Below, piece after piece: positions 16,218 through 24,962 of a DNA stretch of 64,000 bases; within the stretch, counting starts at the first letter, position 1; each line of letters opens with the position of its first letter. A model generated the notes under the pieces. The model did not search any database. It worked only from the letters and a program-made list of their open reading frames with translations, and was not told the DNA's origin. The position numbers were made by a program, and so were the translations under genes. This stretch comes from Shinella sp. H4-D48. GTDB lineage: Bacteria; Pseudomonadota; Alphaproteobacteria; Rhizobiales; Rhizobiaceae. Location: NCBI RefSeq assembly GCF_022637395.1, contig NZ_CP093339.1, positions 332,097 through 396,096 on the forward strand, written 5' to 3'.

Positions 16218-18299
16218 ATGACCATGCATTCCTACCGTCTCGGCATCGATGCCGGCGGCACCTTCACCGACTTCGTCATTGCCGACCGTGCGACCGGTGA
16301 GGTCAAGCTGTTCAAGGCGCTCTCCACACCCTCCGACCCCACCAAGGCCATCGAGAACGGTCTTGGCCTGATCGCCGCCGATCTCCAGCGGCCGATCGAG
16401 GAGATCATCGCCAATTGCGACCTGTGCATCAACGGCACGACGGTCGGCCTCAATGCGCTGATCACCCATCGCGGCGGTCGCACGGGTCTGATCTGCACGG
16501 CCGGGCACGAGGACTCCATCGAGATCCGCAACGGCCACAAGGAAGACGGCTTCCGCTACGACCCCGATTATCCCGCCGCCACGATGCTCGTCCCGCGCTA
16601 TCTGCGCCGCGGCATTCGCGAACGTGTGCTGTCGGACGGTTCCGTGCGCACGCCGCTGCATGAGGAGGATGTGCGCGAGGCCTGCCGGCTCTTCCTGAAG
16701 GAGGGGGTCGAGACCGTCGCCATCTCCTTCGTGTGGTCGGTGCTGGACCCATCACATGAGCGGCGCGCGGCCGAAATCGTGCGCGAGATGATGCCGGATG
16801 TCGTGCTGACCGTCGGCAGCGAGCTTTACCCGCAGGTGCGCGAATACACCCGCACGTCGACGGCGGTCACGAACGCCTATCTCGCTCCCGTCATGCGCCG
16901 GTACATCACCGCGGTCGATGCCTATTTCCGTTCGCTCGGCGCCAGACAGCCGGTGCGCTACTTCCAGTCCAATGGGGGGCTTGCCATCGGGCAGGTCATG
17001 AGCGACCGCTCCGTCTACGCCATCAATTCCGGCCCGGCTTCCGCGCCGCAGGCGGGGCTCTATGCCGGCGCGCCGTTCGGCCACAAGAACGTCATCACCG
17101 TCGATATGGGCGGCACGTCCTTCGACATCACGCTCACCCGCAACGGCCAGACCAACCTCAACAAGAACATCGACTTCCTGCGCTACCGCATCGGCGTGCC
17201 GATGATCCAGGTCGAGACGCTCGGCGCCGGTGGCGGGTCGATCGGCTGGGTGGACCCGCTCGGCCTTCTCCAGGTCGGCCCCCAATCGGCCGGTTCCGAG
17301 CCGGGTCCGGCCTGCTATGGCCGGGGCGGAGCGGAACCCACGACTTCGGACGCCAATCTCGTGCTCGGCTATCTCAACCCCGCAGGCCTGCTTGGCGGCA
17401 AATTGCCGCTCGACGTGGAGAAGGCGCGGGCGGCCGTGGCGCGGGTCGCAGAACCGCTCGGCATCTCCACCGAGCAGGCGGCCTATGGCATGTTCGCCAT
17501 CGTCAACAACAACATGGTCAACGGCATCAGGCGCGTTTCTGTCGAGCGCGGCTACGACCCGCGCGATTTCGTCCTCGTCGGGGCAGGGGGCGCGACGGCC
17601 GCCCATATCACGGCGCTGGCGCGTGAAATGGGTATCGACACGATCATCCTGCCCAAGCTCGCCTCCGGTCTCTGCGCCTTCGGCCAGATCATCTCCGACG
17701 TGAAATACAACTACATGGCCCCGGCCCCGGTAAGGCTCGACAACCCAGCGAGCTACGCGCGTATCGACGCCCTGTTCAAGGAGATCGAGGCAAAGGGTGT
17801 CGCCCATCTCGAGGCCGACGGTTTCGCCGCCGACGCGATCGACATCCGCCGTTCGCTCGACATGCGCTATGTCGGCCAGGTGCATGAATGCACCGTGGAT
17901 ATCGGCACGTTCCCGATCGACGAAAACACCATCGAAAAGGTCAAGGACGCTTTCCACGCGCGGCATGAGGAGCTTTATACCTATGCCGAACGGCACAGCA
18001 CGGTGGAGGTGGTGAACATCGAATCTACCATCTACGGCCGTATCGAGAAGGTACGGCCGCCGACGCTGGTGACGGGCGGCGACGCTGCGGCCGCGCTGAA
18101 GGGGCATCGCGACGCGATCTTCGAGCAATCTGGAAAGGTCACGTCCACGCCTGTTTACGATGGTGCAAAGTTCGGCGCCGGCGCCCGCATCCAGGGCCCC
18201 GCCATCATCGAGGAGGTGACGACGACCATCGTCATCGAGCCGGGCTGGACGAGTGTGCTGCACGAAAGCGGCAGTTACCTGCTGACACGCGAACAGTGA
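16218..18299 (+). CDS. hyuA: Hydantoinase A/oxoprolinase family protein (ATP-binding subunit)
   Basis: Subunit A of the same enzyme, 693 residues, which is the usual length. It belongs to the actin-like ATPase fold: GIDAGGTFTDFVI is the phosphate-1 loop at residues 9-21 and VDMGGTSFDITL the second phosphate loop near residue 295. VRYFQSNGGLAIG and VGPQSAGSEPGPACYGRGG are also family hallmarks. The start ATG has AAGGAAC upstream. With HyuB it would hydrolyse ATP to activate a cyclic amide before ring opening, or to carboxylate a ketone. The reading frame is intact with no missing key residue that I can see. Confidence 0.94.
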   Translation: MTMHSYRLGIDAGGTFTDFVIADRATGEVKLFKALSTPSDPTKAIENGLGLIAADLQRPIEEIIANCDLCINGTTVGLNALITHRGGRTGLICTAGHEDSIEIRNGHKEDGFRYDPDYPAATMLVPRYLRRGIRERVLSDGSVRTPLHEEDVREACRLFLKEGVETVAISFVWSVLDPSHERRAAEIVREMMPDVVLTVGSELYPQVREYTRTSTAVTNAYLAPVMRRYITAVDAYFRSLGARQPVRYFQSNGGLAIGQVMSDRSVYAINSGPASAPQAGLYAGAPFGHKNVITVDMGGTSFDITLTRNGQTNLNKNIDFLRYRIGVPMIQVETLGAGGGSIGWVDPLGLLQVGPQSAGSEPGPACYGRGGAEPTTSDANLVLGYLNPAGLLGGKLPLDVEKARAAVARVAEPLGISTEQAAYGMFAIVNNNMVNGIRRVSVERGYDPRDFVLVGAGGATAAHITALAREMGIDTIILPKLASGLCAFGQIISDVKYNYMAPAPVRLDNPASYARIDALFKEIEAKGVAHLEADGFAADAIDIRRSLDMRYVGQVHECTVDIGTFPIDENTIEKVKDAFHARHEELYTYAERHSTVEVVNIESTIYGRIEKVRPPTLVTGGDAAAALKGHRDAIFEQSGKVTSTPVYDGAKFGAGARIQGPAIIEEVTTTIVIEPGWTSVLHESGSYLLTREQ

Positions 18300-18304
18300 G
18301 AATT

Positions 18305-18326
18305 CGCTCCGCTGGCGGGCGGAGCG
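18305..18326 (+). terminator. Hairpin after hyuA
   Basis: CGCTCCGC and GCGGAGCG form an 8-bp stem with a 6-base loop, a few bases after the hyuA stop codon and before the convergent LysR gene. There is no T-run after it, so it may be a weak terminator or an mRNA-stabilising end rather than a classical intrinsic terminator. Confidence 0.45.
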
Positions 18327-18402
18327 GTGCCTCGCAACAGGGAGAACCGGAATGGCAGGCAGCATATCGGCGCCGGCGGCCGCGGTCCCTGCGGTTATCC
18401 GC

Positions 18403-19305
18403 TCAACGTTCCGGCAGGTGAAAGGCCTGCTGGAAGTAAGAACGGAAGGCGAGCATGGGGGGCGTCAGCTCCATGTTTCGCCGCCAGGCGAGGCCCACAT
18501 CCATGGCGGGAACGGTGTCGCTGATGTTCACCGTCTCGATGCGCCGGCCCTCGAGCGACCAGGGCCGGTGCACCATGTCGGAGAGAATGGCCACGCCCTG
18601 ACCGTTGGCGACCAGCGAGCGCACGGCCTCAACCGAGGAGGTGCGCAGGATGACACGGGGCTGGTAAGGCGTTGCGCTCCAGTATTTCAGCGCGGAATGC
18701 GCGGCCTCGTCCACGGTCAGCATGATGTAGGGCTCGTCGGCGATGTCCCGCAGTCCCACGGTCTCGGCCTGCAGGAGTGGATGCTGGGCCGGCAGCCAGA
18801 GCCGGCGCGTCGAGCTCAGCACCTTCTCCGTGATCAGGGCCGGGTTCAGGATGTTGGAGGTGAGCAGAACCGACATGTCGTAGCGGTTGCTCAGCAGCCC
18901 TTCCTCGATGGATTCTCGATTGAGCTCAAAGAGCTGGATTTCCAGCCTGGGAAAGAGCCGCCGAAGCCGCTCGATGTGAAGCGGCAGGAAGTAGCCGATG
19001 ACGGTGTAGGTCGCCGCGACCGTCAGCGTGCCTTCGATCTCGTTGCTGACGACATTGAGATGCGTCGCCTCATCGACCTTCTTCAGGATCTCGTAGGCAT
19101 GCGACAGAAATTGCCGTCCGGCGGGCGTAAGGTCCATGCCATGCGGCGTACGCAGGAAGAGGCTTACGCCGACCGTGCGCTCCAGCTCCTTGATCGCCGT
19201 CGTCACCGCGGACTGGGATATCGAGAGATCGACCGCGGCTTGCGAAATCTGGCCGAGTTCCGCGGTCGCGACGAAGTAGCGGATCTGCCGGAGGCTCAGC
19301 GTCAT
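18403..19305 (-). CDS. LysR-family regulator, divergent from pxpA
   Basis: Transcription factor of 300 residues from the preferred start. The N-terminal winged helix (residues 1-60) is typical: MTLSLRQIRYFVATAELGQ, then AAVDLSISQSAVTTAIKELE. An effector-binding domain follows (about 90-295). I use the ATG at 19305, since GGGAATG sits at normal spacing; in-frame ATGs at 19314 and 19320 are possible. It is divergent from pxpA across about 250 bp that contain several TTCTGATTT-type repeats, and LysR proteins usually control the divergent operon. It converges with hyuA. Confidence 0.93.
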   Translation of the reverse strand: MTLSLRQIRYFVATAELGQISQAAVDLSISQSAVTTAIKELERTVGVSLFLRTPHGMDLTPAGRQFLSHAYEILKKVDEATHLNVVSNEIEGTLTVAATYTVIGYFLPLHIERLRRLFPRLEIQLFELNRESIEEGLLSNRYDMSVLLTSNILNPALITEKVLSSTRRLWLPAQHPLLQAETVGLRDIADEPYIMLTVDEAAHSALKYWSATPYQPRVILRTSSVEAVRSLVANGQGVAILSDMVHRPWSLEGRRIETVNISDTVPAMDVGLAWRRNMELTPPMLAFRSYFQQAFHLPER

Positions 19306-19319
19306 GGCGGTCATTCCCA

Positions 19320-19474
19320 TTCTGATTTGTTGCGAGCAGGTATCGAAAAATCAGAACAGACGGCGCCGAAATGAGCATCAGTCCGCCCTGTTCGGGGCAT
19401 AACCGGGTTACCAGTTTGTTTTTTATGGTTTTTGCGGCGCAGCAAAACGAGGCATCGAGTTCTGATTTTCAGAA
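19320..19474. promoter_or_regulatory. TTCTGATTT repeats in the lysR/pxpA divergent region (candidate LysR sites)
   Basis: The region holds TTCTGATTT at 19320-19328, its exact inverse AAATCAGAA at 19348-19356, and a second forward copy at 19460-19468. The last is part of a perfect inverted repeat, TTCTGA-TTT-TCAGAA (19460-19474), which contains a T-N11-A match, the loose consensus of LysR-type boxes. One pair sits at the regulator's start and the other about 86-100 bp before the pxpA start. This fits autoregulation plus activation of the pxp operon. Confidence 0.55.
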
Positions 19475-19559
19475 TTGATATATGGAAAAATAGAATTTTT
19501 CAAAGGGCTCTAAAGGGCCTAGCGTTCACTCCATTCAGGAATGCTGCGAGGTTGAGACG

Positions 19560-20336
19560 GTGCGTGAGGTGGTCGACATCAATTGCGACATGGGCGAGGC
19601 CTTCGGCCGCTGGCGCGTCGGCGACACGGAAGACACCTCATTGATGCCGCTGATCAGCTCGGCGAACATCGCCGCGGGTTTCCATGCCGGTGATCCCAAC
19701 CTGATGGACGAAACGGTGCGGCTCGCCGCCGAACACGGTGTCGGCATCGGCGCCCATCCCGGCTACAACGATCTCCAGGGCTTTGGTCGTCGAAAGATCG
19801 CGGGCACCGCAAAGGAACTTGTCAACGACCTCGTCTATCAGGTCGGCGCCATCAGGGAATTCGCCCATCGCCACGGCGGGCGGCTCCAGCATGTGAAGCC
19901 GCATGGCGCTCTCTACATGGAGATGGCGGTCAATCCGGAACTGTCCCAGAGCTTCGTGCAGTATATGCGCACCGTCGAGCCGAACGCCTTTATCTTCTGC
20001 ATGGGCGGTTCGGCGACGTTTCGCGCCGCGACCGAAGTGGGCCAGCCCGTGGTGCGCGAATTCTACGCCGATCGCGACTACGACGACAGCGGCTCCATCG
20101 TGTTCACCCGCGATGCCGGCCGTCCCGATCCCGCCGCCATCGCGCGCAAGGTTCTGCGCGCCTGTAAGGAGGGCAAGGTCAGGACCGTCACGGGCCGCGA
20201 CATCGACATCGATTTCGAATCCATCTGCTTCCATTCCGACACGCTCGGCGCATTCGACATCGTGCGCCAGATGCGTGATGCGCTGGTGGGAGCAGGTATA
20301 CGTATTGCGCCCGTTTCGGCCTCGGCCGGGCGCTGA
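19560..20336 (+). CDS. pxpA: 5-oxoprolinase subunit PxpA (LamB/YcsF family)
   Basis: Cytoplasmic TIM-barrel-like protein of the LamB/YcsF family, 258 residues. Motifs are [14 protein letters not shown] at residues 4-17, [31 protein letters not shown], and [11 protein letters not shown] in the middle. In E. coli and B. subtilis PxpA works with PxpB and PxpC to cleave 5-oxoproline with ATP. The start is a GTG after GCGAGGTTGAGAC. It begins a five-gene operon with BCCP, biotin carboxylase, pxpB and pxpC. Because biotin enzymes are included, the substrate may be something other than plain 5-oxoproline. Confidence 0.93.
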   Translation: MREVVDINCDMGEAFGRWRVGDTEDTSLMPLISSANIAAGFHAGDPNLMDETVRLAAEHGVGIGAHPGYNDLQGFGRRKIAGTAKELVNDLVYQVGAIREFAHRHGGRLQHVKPHGALYMEMAVNPELSQSFVQYMRTVEPNAFIFCMGGSATFRAATEVGQPVVREFYADRDYDDSGSIVFTRDAGRPDPAAIARKVLRACKEGKVRTVTGRDIDIDFESICFHSDTLGAFDIVRQMRDALVGAGIRIAPVSASAGR

Positions 20337-20356
20337 CTTCTGGAGTGGAGAGAGAC

Positions 20357-20599
20357 ATGAGCAAGATCGAGATCAGATCGCCCCTGCCGGGCACCTTCTA
20401 CCGCGCGTCGTCGCCGGATGTGCCGCCTTTCAAGGCTGACGGCGATAGCGTGGCGTCAAGCGACGCAATCGGCCTGATCGAGGTCATGAAGACCTTCCAG
20501 GAGGTGCCCGCCGGCGTCGATGGCAAGAACATCACCTTCCTCGTCGAGAACGAGGAGCCTGTCATGGCCGGTCAGGTCATCGCCGAGGTGGAGGCATGA
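20357..20599 (+). CDS. Minimal biotin carboxyl carrier protein (BCCP)
   Basis: A stand-alone biotinyl domain of only 80 residues. EVMKTF (Lys near residue 39) is the biotinylation motif, in the VMKTF variant seen in many carboxylase carriers, flanked by the usual PLPGTFYRA and PVMAGQVIAEVEA strands. It lacks the N-terminal and linker part of a housekeeping AccB (about 150 residues). I use the ATG at 20357 with GGAGAGAG just upstream; a GTG at 20345 is also in frame. It overlaps the biotin carboxylase gene by 4 bp (ATGA), so the two proteins are surely partners. Confidence 0.92.
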   Translation: MSKIEIRSPLPGTFYRASSPDVPPFKADGDSVASSDAIGLIEVMKTFQEVPAGVDGKNITFLVENEEPVMAGQVIAEVEA

Positions 20600-21981
20600 C
20601 CATCCGCTCGATCCTCGTTGCCAACCGCGGCGAGATCGCGGTGCGCATCATCAAGGCGGCGAAGGCGCTCGGCATCCGCACCGTGCAGGTCCACAGTGCA
20701 GCCGATGCCGACATGCTCGCGGTGAAGCTCGCCGACGAAGCGATCGATATCGGATCGCCGGCGCCGAAGAAATCCTACCTGAACATCGAGGCCGTGGTGA
20801 ATGCGGCCAAGGCCGCAGGCGTGGATGCCGTGCATCCGGGTTACGGCTTCCTGTCTGAAAACGCCGATTTTGCCGACGCCGTCGAAGCCGCGGGCCTCAT
20901 CTTCATTGGCCCGAAGGGCGATGCGATCCGCCTGCTGGGCGACAAGGTCGCCGCCCGTGCGGTTGCGGCTAAGGCCGGAGTTCCGACGGTTCCGGGCAGT
21001 GCCGGGCGCCTTGCCACGATCGAGGAAGCGCGGGGTGTGGCGGCGAAGACCGGCTTCCCGATCATGATCAAGGCGGCAGCCGGCGGCGGCGGTCGCGGTA
21101 TCCGTATCGCCGCCGACCTGGCGGATCTCGAGCGGCATTTCCCACAGGCCTCCGCCGAGGCGCTCGCCGCCTTCGGCGATGGTGGGCTCTATCTCGAGAA
21201 AGTCATCACCAAGGCGCGGCATGTCGAGGTGCAGATCCTCGGCGACGGCCAGAACTTTATCCATTGCTTCGAACGGGAATGCTCGCTGCAGCGCCGCCGC
21301 CAGAAAGTCTGGGAAGAGGCGCCGTCCTTCCTTCTTCCGGCCGAAGTGCGCGCCAAGCTCTGCGACAGTGCCGTCGCCCTGGCGCGCGAGGTTGCCTATC
21401 GTGGCGCCGGAACCGTCGAATATCTCTATGACGAGACGACACGTGAATTCTACTTCATCGAGGTGAACACCCGCATTCAGGTCGAACATCCGGTGACGGA
21501 AATGATCACTGGCATCGATCTTGTCGCGGAAATGATCCGCGTCGCCGGCGGCGCGCCGCTTTCAATCCACCAGGCCGATGTCGAGGCGTTCGGCCATGCC
21601 ATCGAATGCAGGATCAATGCCGAAGACCCGGCCAAAGGCTTCATGCCGGCGCCCGGTACGATTTCCCGCCTCGTCGTACCGCAGGGCGAGGGCATCCGGT
21701 TCGATACCATGCTTTACGAAGGTTACACGATCCCGCCGTTCTACGATTCACTCGTTGGCAAGCTCATCGTCTGGGCCGAGACGCGCGAAGCGTGCCTGGA
21801 GCGGCTGCGGCATGCGCTCAGCGGCCTCGTTATCGAAGGCATTCCCACCACGATTTCACTTCACCTGGCGCTTGCCGGCGATGCAAGCGTGGCGCGTGGC
21901 GACTTCGATACCCGCTTCCTTGAACGATGGCTTGAAACGGAATTCGCCGCAAAGACCGGCGCGACGGCGGAGGTTGCCTGA
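20596..21981 (+). CDS. Biotin carboxylase (AccC-like)
   Basis: ATP-grasp enzyme that carboxylates the biotin of the BCCP using ATP and bicarbonate, 461 residues. It shows ILVANRGEIAVRIIKAAKALG at the N-terminus, HPGYGFLSENADFADA, the glycine-rich ATP loop KAAAGGGGRGI near residue 160, HVEVQILGDGQN, the catalytic region FYFIEVNTRIQVEHPVTE near residue 290, and INAEDP. It is complete and slightly longer than AccC. Its operon with PxpB and PxpC rather than AccA/AccD argues that the acceptor is not acetyl-CoA. The carboxyltransferase halves of urea carboxylase are the PxpB/PxpC-type domains. Confidence 0.94.
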   Translation: MTIRSILVANRGEIAVRIIKAAKALGIRTVQVHSAADADMLAVKLADEAIDIGSPAPKKSYLNIEAVVNAAKAAGVDAVHPGYGFLSENADFADAVEAAGLIFIGPKGDAIRLLGDKVAARAVAAKAGVPTVPGSAGRLATIEEARGVAAKTGFPIMIKAAAGGGGRGIRIAADLADLERHFPQASAEALAAFGDGGLYLEKVITKARHVEVQILGDGQNFIHCFERECSLQRRRQKVWEEAPSFLLPAEVRAKLCDSAVALAREVAYRGAGTVEYLYDETTREFYFIEVNTRIQVEHPVTEMITGIDLVAEMIRVAGGAPLSIHQADVEAFGHAIECRINAEDPAKGFMPAPGTISRLVVPQGEGIRFDTMLYEGYTIPPFYDSLVGKLIVWAETREACLERLRHALSGLVIEGIPTTISLHLALAGDASVARGDFDTRFLERWLETEFAAKTGATAEVA

Positions 21982-22856
21982 TGACGACCAGATATTCATT
22001 CGGAGGCGACGAGCACCTGTTCGTCGAATGCAGCGAGGAAATGTCGCTTGAGGCCTTCTTCAAGAGCCTTTCCATGGCCAAAGGCGTGCGCGAAAGCGGC
22101 ATCAAGGGCGTAACAGAAATATGCCCGGCAAACGCCTCGTTCCAGATCAAGTTCGACCCTGACATCATCCATCCGGACGATGTCCTGAAGGAGGTCAAGG
22201 CCATCGAGGGCGCGGCGGCCAAGGCCGAGCCCGTGCTGAAGACCCGCATCGTCGAAATCCCCGTCTTCTACAATGATCCCTGGACACATGAGACGCTGAT
22301 GCGCTTTCGCGAGCGCCATCAGGACCCGACGGGAACGGACCTGGACTACGGCGCCCGCATCAACGGCTACGGCTCGGTGGACGATTTCGTCGGTGCCCAT
22401 TCCGGCTCGCCGTGGTTCGTCTCCATGGTGGGTTTCGTCGCGGGCCTTCCCTTCATGTATCAGATGGTCGAGCGCCAGCGGCAGATACAGGTGCCGAAAT
22501 ACCTCAGGCCGCGCACGGATACGCCACGGCTCACTGTCGGCCATGGCGGCTGCTTCGGCTGCATCTATTCGGTGCGCGGTGCAGGCGGCTACCAGATGTT
22601 CGGCATCACGCCCATGCCGATCTTCGATCCGACCCAGACGACCAGCTACCTGCGCGATTTCATGGTGTTCTTCCGCCCCGGCGACATCGTGAAGTTCAAG
22701 CCGATCGATCGCGACGCCTATGACCAAGCGGTGGAAGATGTCGACAAGGGGCTGTTTGCCCCGCCAATCCGCGAGGTGACGTTCGATCTGCGCGAATACC
22801 AGAAGGATATCGACGGTACCAACGCCAAGCTGGAGGGTGTGCTCCATGGCCATTAA
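21981..22856 (+). CDS. pxpB: 5-oxoprolinase subunit PxpB / carboxyltransferase domain (AHS1 type)
   Basis: Cytoplasmic protein of 291 residues in the allophanate hydrolase subunit 1 (KipI) family. The first part (residues 1-90) is the extra N-terminal domain with YSFGGDEHLFVEC. The core has RIVEIPVFYNDPWTH near residue 90, HSGSPWFVSMVGFVAGLPFMY near 135, and VGHGGCFGCIYSVRGAGGYQMFGITP near 190. In urea carboxylase this fold is half of the carboxyltransferase domain. The start overlaps the biotin carboxylase stop by one base, and its 3' end overlaps pxpC. The family core is usually about 220 residues, so this is a long member. Confidence 0.92.
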   Translation: MTTRYSFGGDEHLFVECSEEMSLEAFFKSLSMAKGVRESGIKGVTEICPANASFQIKFDPDIIHPDDVLKEVKAIEGAAAKAEPVLKTRIVEIPVFYNDPWTHETLMRFRERHQDPTGTDLDYGARINGYGSVDDFVGAHSGSPWFVSMVGFVAGLPFMYQMVERQRQIQVPKYLRPRTDTPRLTVGHGGCFGCIYSVRGAGGYQMFGITPMPIFDPTQTTSYLRDFMVFFRPGDIVKFKPIDRDAYDQAVEDVDKGLFAPPIREVTFDLREYQKDIDGTNAKLEGVLHGH

Positions 22857-23817
22857 GGTTCTCCACCACGGTCTTGCGACCACCGTTCAGGATCTCGGTC
22901 GTCCCGGCTACTTTCACCTCGGCATTCCGGTCGGCGGTGCGATGGATCGTTACGCAATGCGCGCGGCGAACCTTCTCGTCGGCAATGACGAAGGCGCGGC
23001 AGGGCTCGAAGCCGTGTTCATCGGCCCGAAGCTTGAATTCACCGAGGATGCGCTTGTCGCCGTCACGGGCGCCGACATGCCGGCCAAGGTTGATGGCGTC
23101 GCCCAGCCAGGTTGGACCGCCTTCGAGGTCAAGGCCGGCCAGACGCTGACCTTCGATTTCCTGAAATCCGGTGCGCGCATCTGCATCGCCGTCTCGGGCG
23201 GCATCGATGTGCCTGAGGCGCTCGGAAGCCGCTCCACGTATCCGATCGGTGCGCTGGGCGGTTTCAACGGCCGTCCCCTGGCCGCTGGCGATGAACTGCC
23301 GGTCGGCAGCGGTAGTCTTGCAAGCGAGGGCAAGAGCGTTCCCGAAGCGATGCGCCGCAAGCCGGGCATGCCCGCGGAGCTGCGCGTTCTGCCCGGCCTC
23401 TACTGGCATCGCGTGACAGAGCAGTCGCAGGAGAACTTTTTCGCCGACGAATGGAAGGTCGCAAACGAGGCGGATCGCATGGGTTACCGTTTCAAGGGCG
23501 GCCGGAAACTCGATTTCGTCGAGCGCGAGCAGCCCTTCGGCGCCGGTTCGGACCCGTCGAACATCGTCGACAGCTGCTACCCCTATGGCTCGATCCAGGT
23601 CCCGGGCGGCACGGAGCCGATCATCCTGCATCGGGATGCCGTATCCGGCGGCGGCTATTTCATGGTGGGCACGGTCATCTCCGCCGACATGGACCTGATC
23701 GGCCAGCTCCAGCCGCACACGCCGACGCGCTTCGTCAAGGTGACGATGGAAGAGGCACTGGCCGCGCGCGGTGACCGCCGGGCAGCGCTGACCCGGTTGC
23801 GCGAAGCGCTGGCATAG
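22846..23817 (+). CDS. pxpC: 5-oxoprolinase subunit PxpC / carboxyltransferase domain (AHS2 type)
   Basis: Allophanate hydrolase subunit 2 (KipA) family protein, 323 residues. It starts MAIKVLHHGLATTVQDLGRP, followed by GIPVGGAMDRYAMRAANLLVGN, ICIAVSGGIDVPEALGSRST, and SCYPYGSIQVPGGTEPIIL near residue 245, all typical. I use the ATG at 22846, which has GGAGGG upstream and overlaps the pxpB end by 11 bp; a GTG at 22837 is also in frame. With PxpB it would form the carboxyltransferase-like half of the enzyme. Confidence 0.93.
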   Translation: MAIKVLHHGLATTVQDLGRPGYFHLGIPVGGAMDRYAMRAANLLVGNDEGAAGLEAVFIGPKLEFTEDALVAVTGADMPAKVDGVAQPGWTAFEVKAGQTLTFDFLKSGARICIAVSGGIDVPEALGSRSTYPIGALGGFNGRPLAAGDELPVGSGSLASEGKSVPEAMRRKPGMPAELRVLPGLYWHRVTEQSQENFFADEWKVANEADRMGYRFKGGRKLDFVEREQPFGAGSDPSNIVDSCYPYGSIQVPGGTEPIILHRDAVSGGGYFMVGTVISADMDLIGQLQPHTPTRFVKVTMEEALAARGDRRAALTRLREALA

Positions 23818-23861
23818 GAGAGGACGATGCGCACCGCCGCTGCACCCGCTTCAAGACAGGG

Positions 23862-23877
23862 CCCGCCACAAGGCGGG
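23862..23877. terminator. Hairpin between convergent pxpC and gntR
   Basis: CCCGCC and GGCGGG form a 6-bp stem with an ACAA loop in the 60-bp gap between two converging genes. It has no clear U-run on either strand, so it is a candidate bidirectional transcription end rather than a certain terminator. Confidence 0.45.
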
Positions 23878-24894
23878 TCAGTCGAGAACGGGCGTCAGAT
23901 AGGCGGCCGTCACGCCCGGGCCGGGAATGATCGCCACGATCTTCATCTGCGCGATGGTGCGGTTGAGGGAGGCTTCCAGATGGGTCGCCATCATGGACAC
24001 CGCCGATTCCGTCGCTCCGCGCAGCAGAAGTTCGGCAACCAATCGAAGTTCCGTGATGATCGCGGGATCGCCGGGCAGGCCGAGCCGGCGCAGCAGCCGG
24101 TCGGTCGCCGTCACCGGCAGCAGGTTGTTGCGCACGAGGTCCCTCAGCCGCTCGTTCGGTGCGGCAAGGACGCAGCATTCGATGAACTCGATCTGGATCG
24201 CCTCGCTGTTGCCAAGACCACCAGCGCTGTCTTCCGCAGCGCGCAGCCGCTTCAGAAGAGTCTCCAGCCGCGCCCGGTTCACTGCCGGCGCGCCGAGGCG
24301 TATGGCCGGCGGTTCCAGCATGGTGCGCAACACGAAATGATCCTTCACCGTCTGTGCGGTGAGGGGGCCGGCAATCCAGTGCGAACTCTGGTTCTTGCGC
24401 ACGAGCCCGCGCTCGCGCAGGCGCGTCAGCACGTCGCGAACGACGGTGCGGCTGACATTGAAATGGTTGGCGAGTTCCATCTCGACGATGCGATAGCGGC
24501 CGAAGACCACGCAGCCGGCAACATCCGCCTCCACGGTATTGTAGATGCGCTCCCAGGACGAGCGGCTTTGCAGCGCCTCGTCTGCATGACGAGGCACGAC
24601 GAGGCCGAGCGCCTTGATATCCGTGCGGATCGGCTCGACACCATCGCCGGGCGGTCCCACCAGGAAGCCGCGGCCGGCGAAGCGATGCACCAGCCCGTCG
24701 GCCTCCAGCGTCTGAAGCGCGCGCTGAACCGGCGCGCGCGACGTCTGCAGAATGTCGGCGATGGGACCTTCCAGCAGCACGAGGCCAGCCGGCAGCGTGC
24801 CGGCTTCGATGTTGCTGCGCAGCACCTCCTCGGCGATTTCGTACCGCTTCTGGCTGCCCGTGGCGGCCTGCTCTTCCTTCATGGATTCCGTCAT
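23878..24894 (-). CDS. GntR/FCD-family regulator with two winged-helix domains
   Basis: Regulator of 338 residues. Residues about 15-85 form a first GntR-like winged helix (EGPIADILQTSRAPVQRALQ, then LEADGLVHRFAGRGFLVGPP). Residues about 110-165 look like a second one (RIVEMELANHFNVSRTVVRDVL, then LRERGLVRKN). The last 150 residues are an all-helical FCD-type effector domain containing ALRTMLEPPAI-like and MATHLEASLNR stretches. Most GntR proteins have one winged helix in about 230 residues, so the duplication is unusual. It reads away from the ABC operon at 25409, and the intervening region contains two copies of a TTG-N4-CAA type site, so it probably controls itself and the importer. An in-frame ATG at 24882 is an alternative start. 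Confidence 0.88.
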   Translation of the reverse strand: MTESMKEEQAATGSQKRYEIAEEVLRSNIEAGTLPAGLVLLEGPIADILQTSRAPVQRALQTLEADGLVHRFAGRGFLVGPPGDGVEPIRTDIKALGLVVPRHADEALQSRSSWERIYNTVEADVAGCVVFGRYRIVEMELANHFNVSRTVVRDVLTRLRERGLVRKNQSSHWIAGPLTAQTVKDHFVLRTMLEPPAIRLGAPAVNRARLETLLKRLRAAEDSAGGLGNSEAIQIEFIECCVLAAPNERLRDLVRNNLLPVTATDRLLRRLGLPGDPAIITELRLVAELLLRGATESAVSMMATHLEASLNRTIAQMKIVAIIPGPGVTAAYLTPVLD

Positions 24895-24962
24895 CGCTGG
24901 ATTTTCATAACGGGTGCACTGTGCCGCATTCTCCGTCGGAAGAAAAGGATGGCATAAATGAT

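Noticed and set aside
16752..18365. Open frame of 537 codons on the minus strand
   Set aside because: It is antisense to hyuA; composition is typical of a high-GC shadow frame.
23827..24957. Plus-strand frame of 376 codons after pxpC with a good GGAGAGGA site before its ATG
   Set aside because: It is antisense to the whole GntR gene, whose winged-helix and FCD motifs are clear; the frame's protein is His/Arg-rich without motifs. The ribosome-like site is treated as chance.
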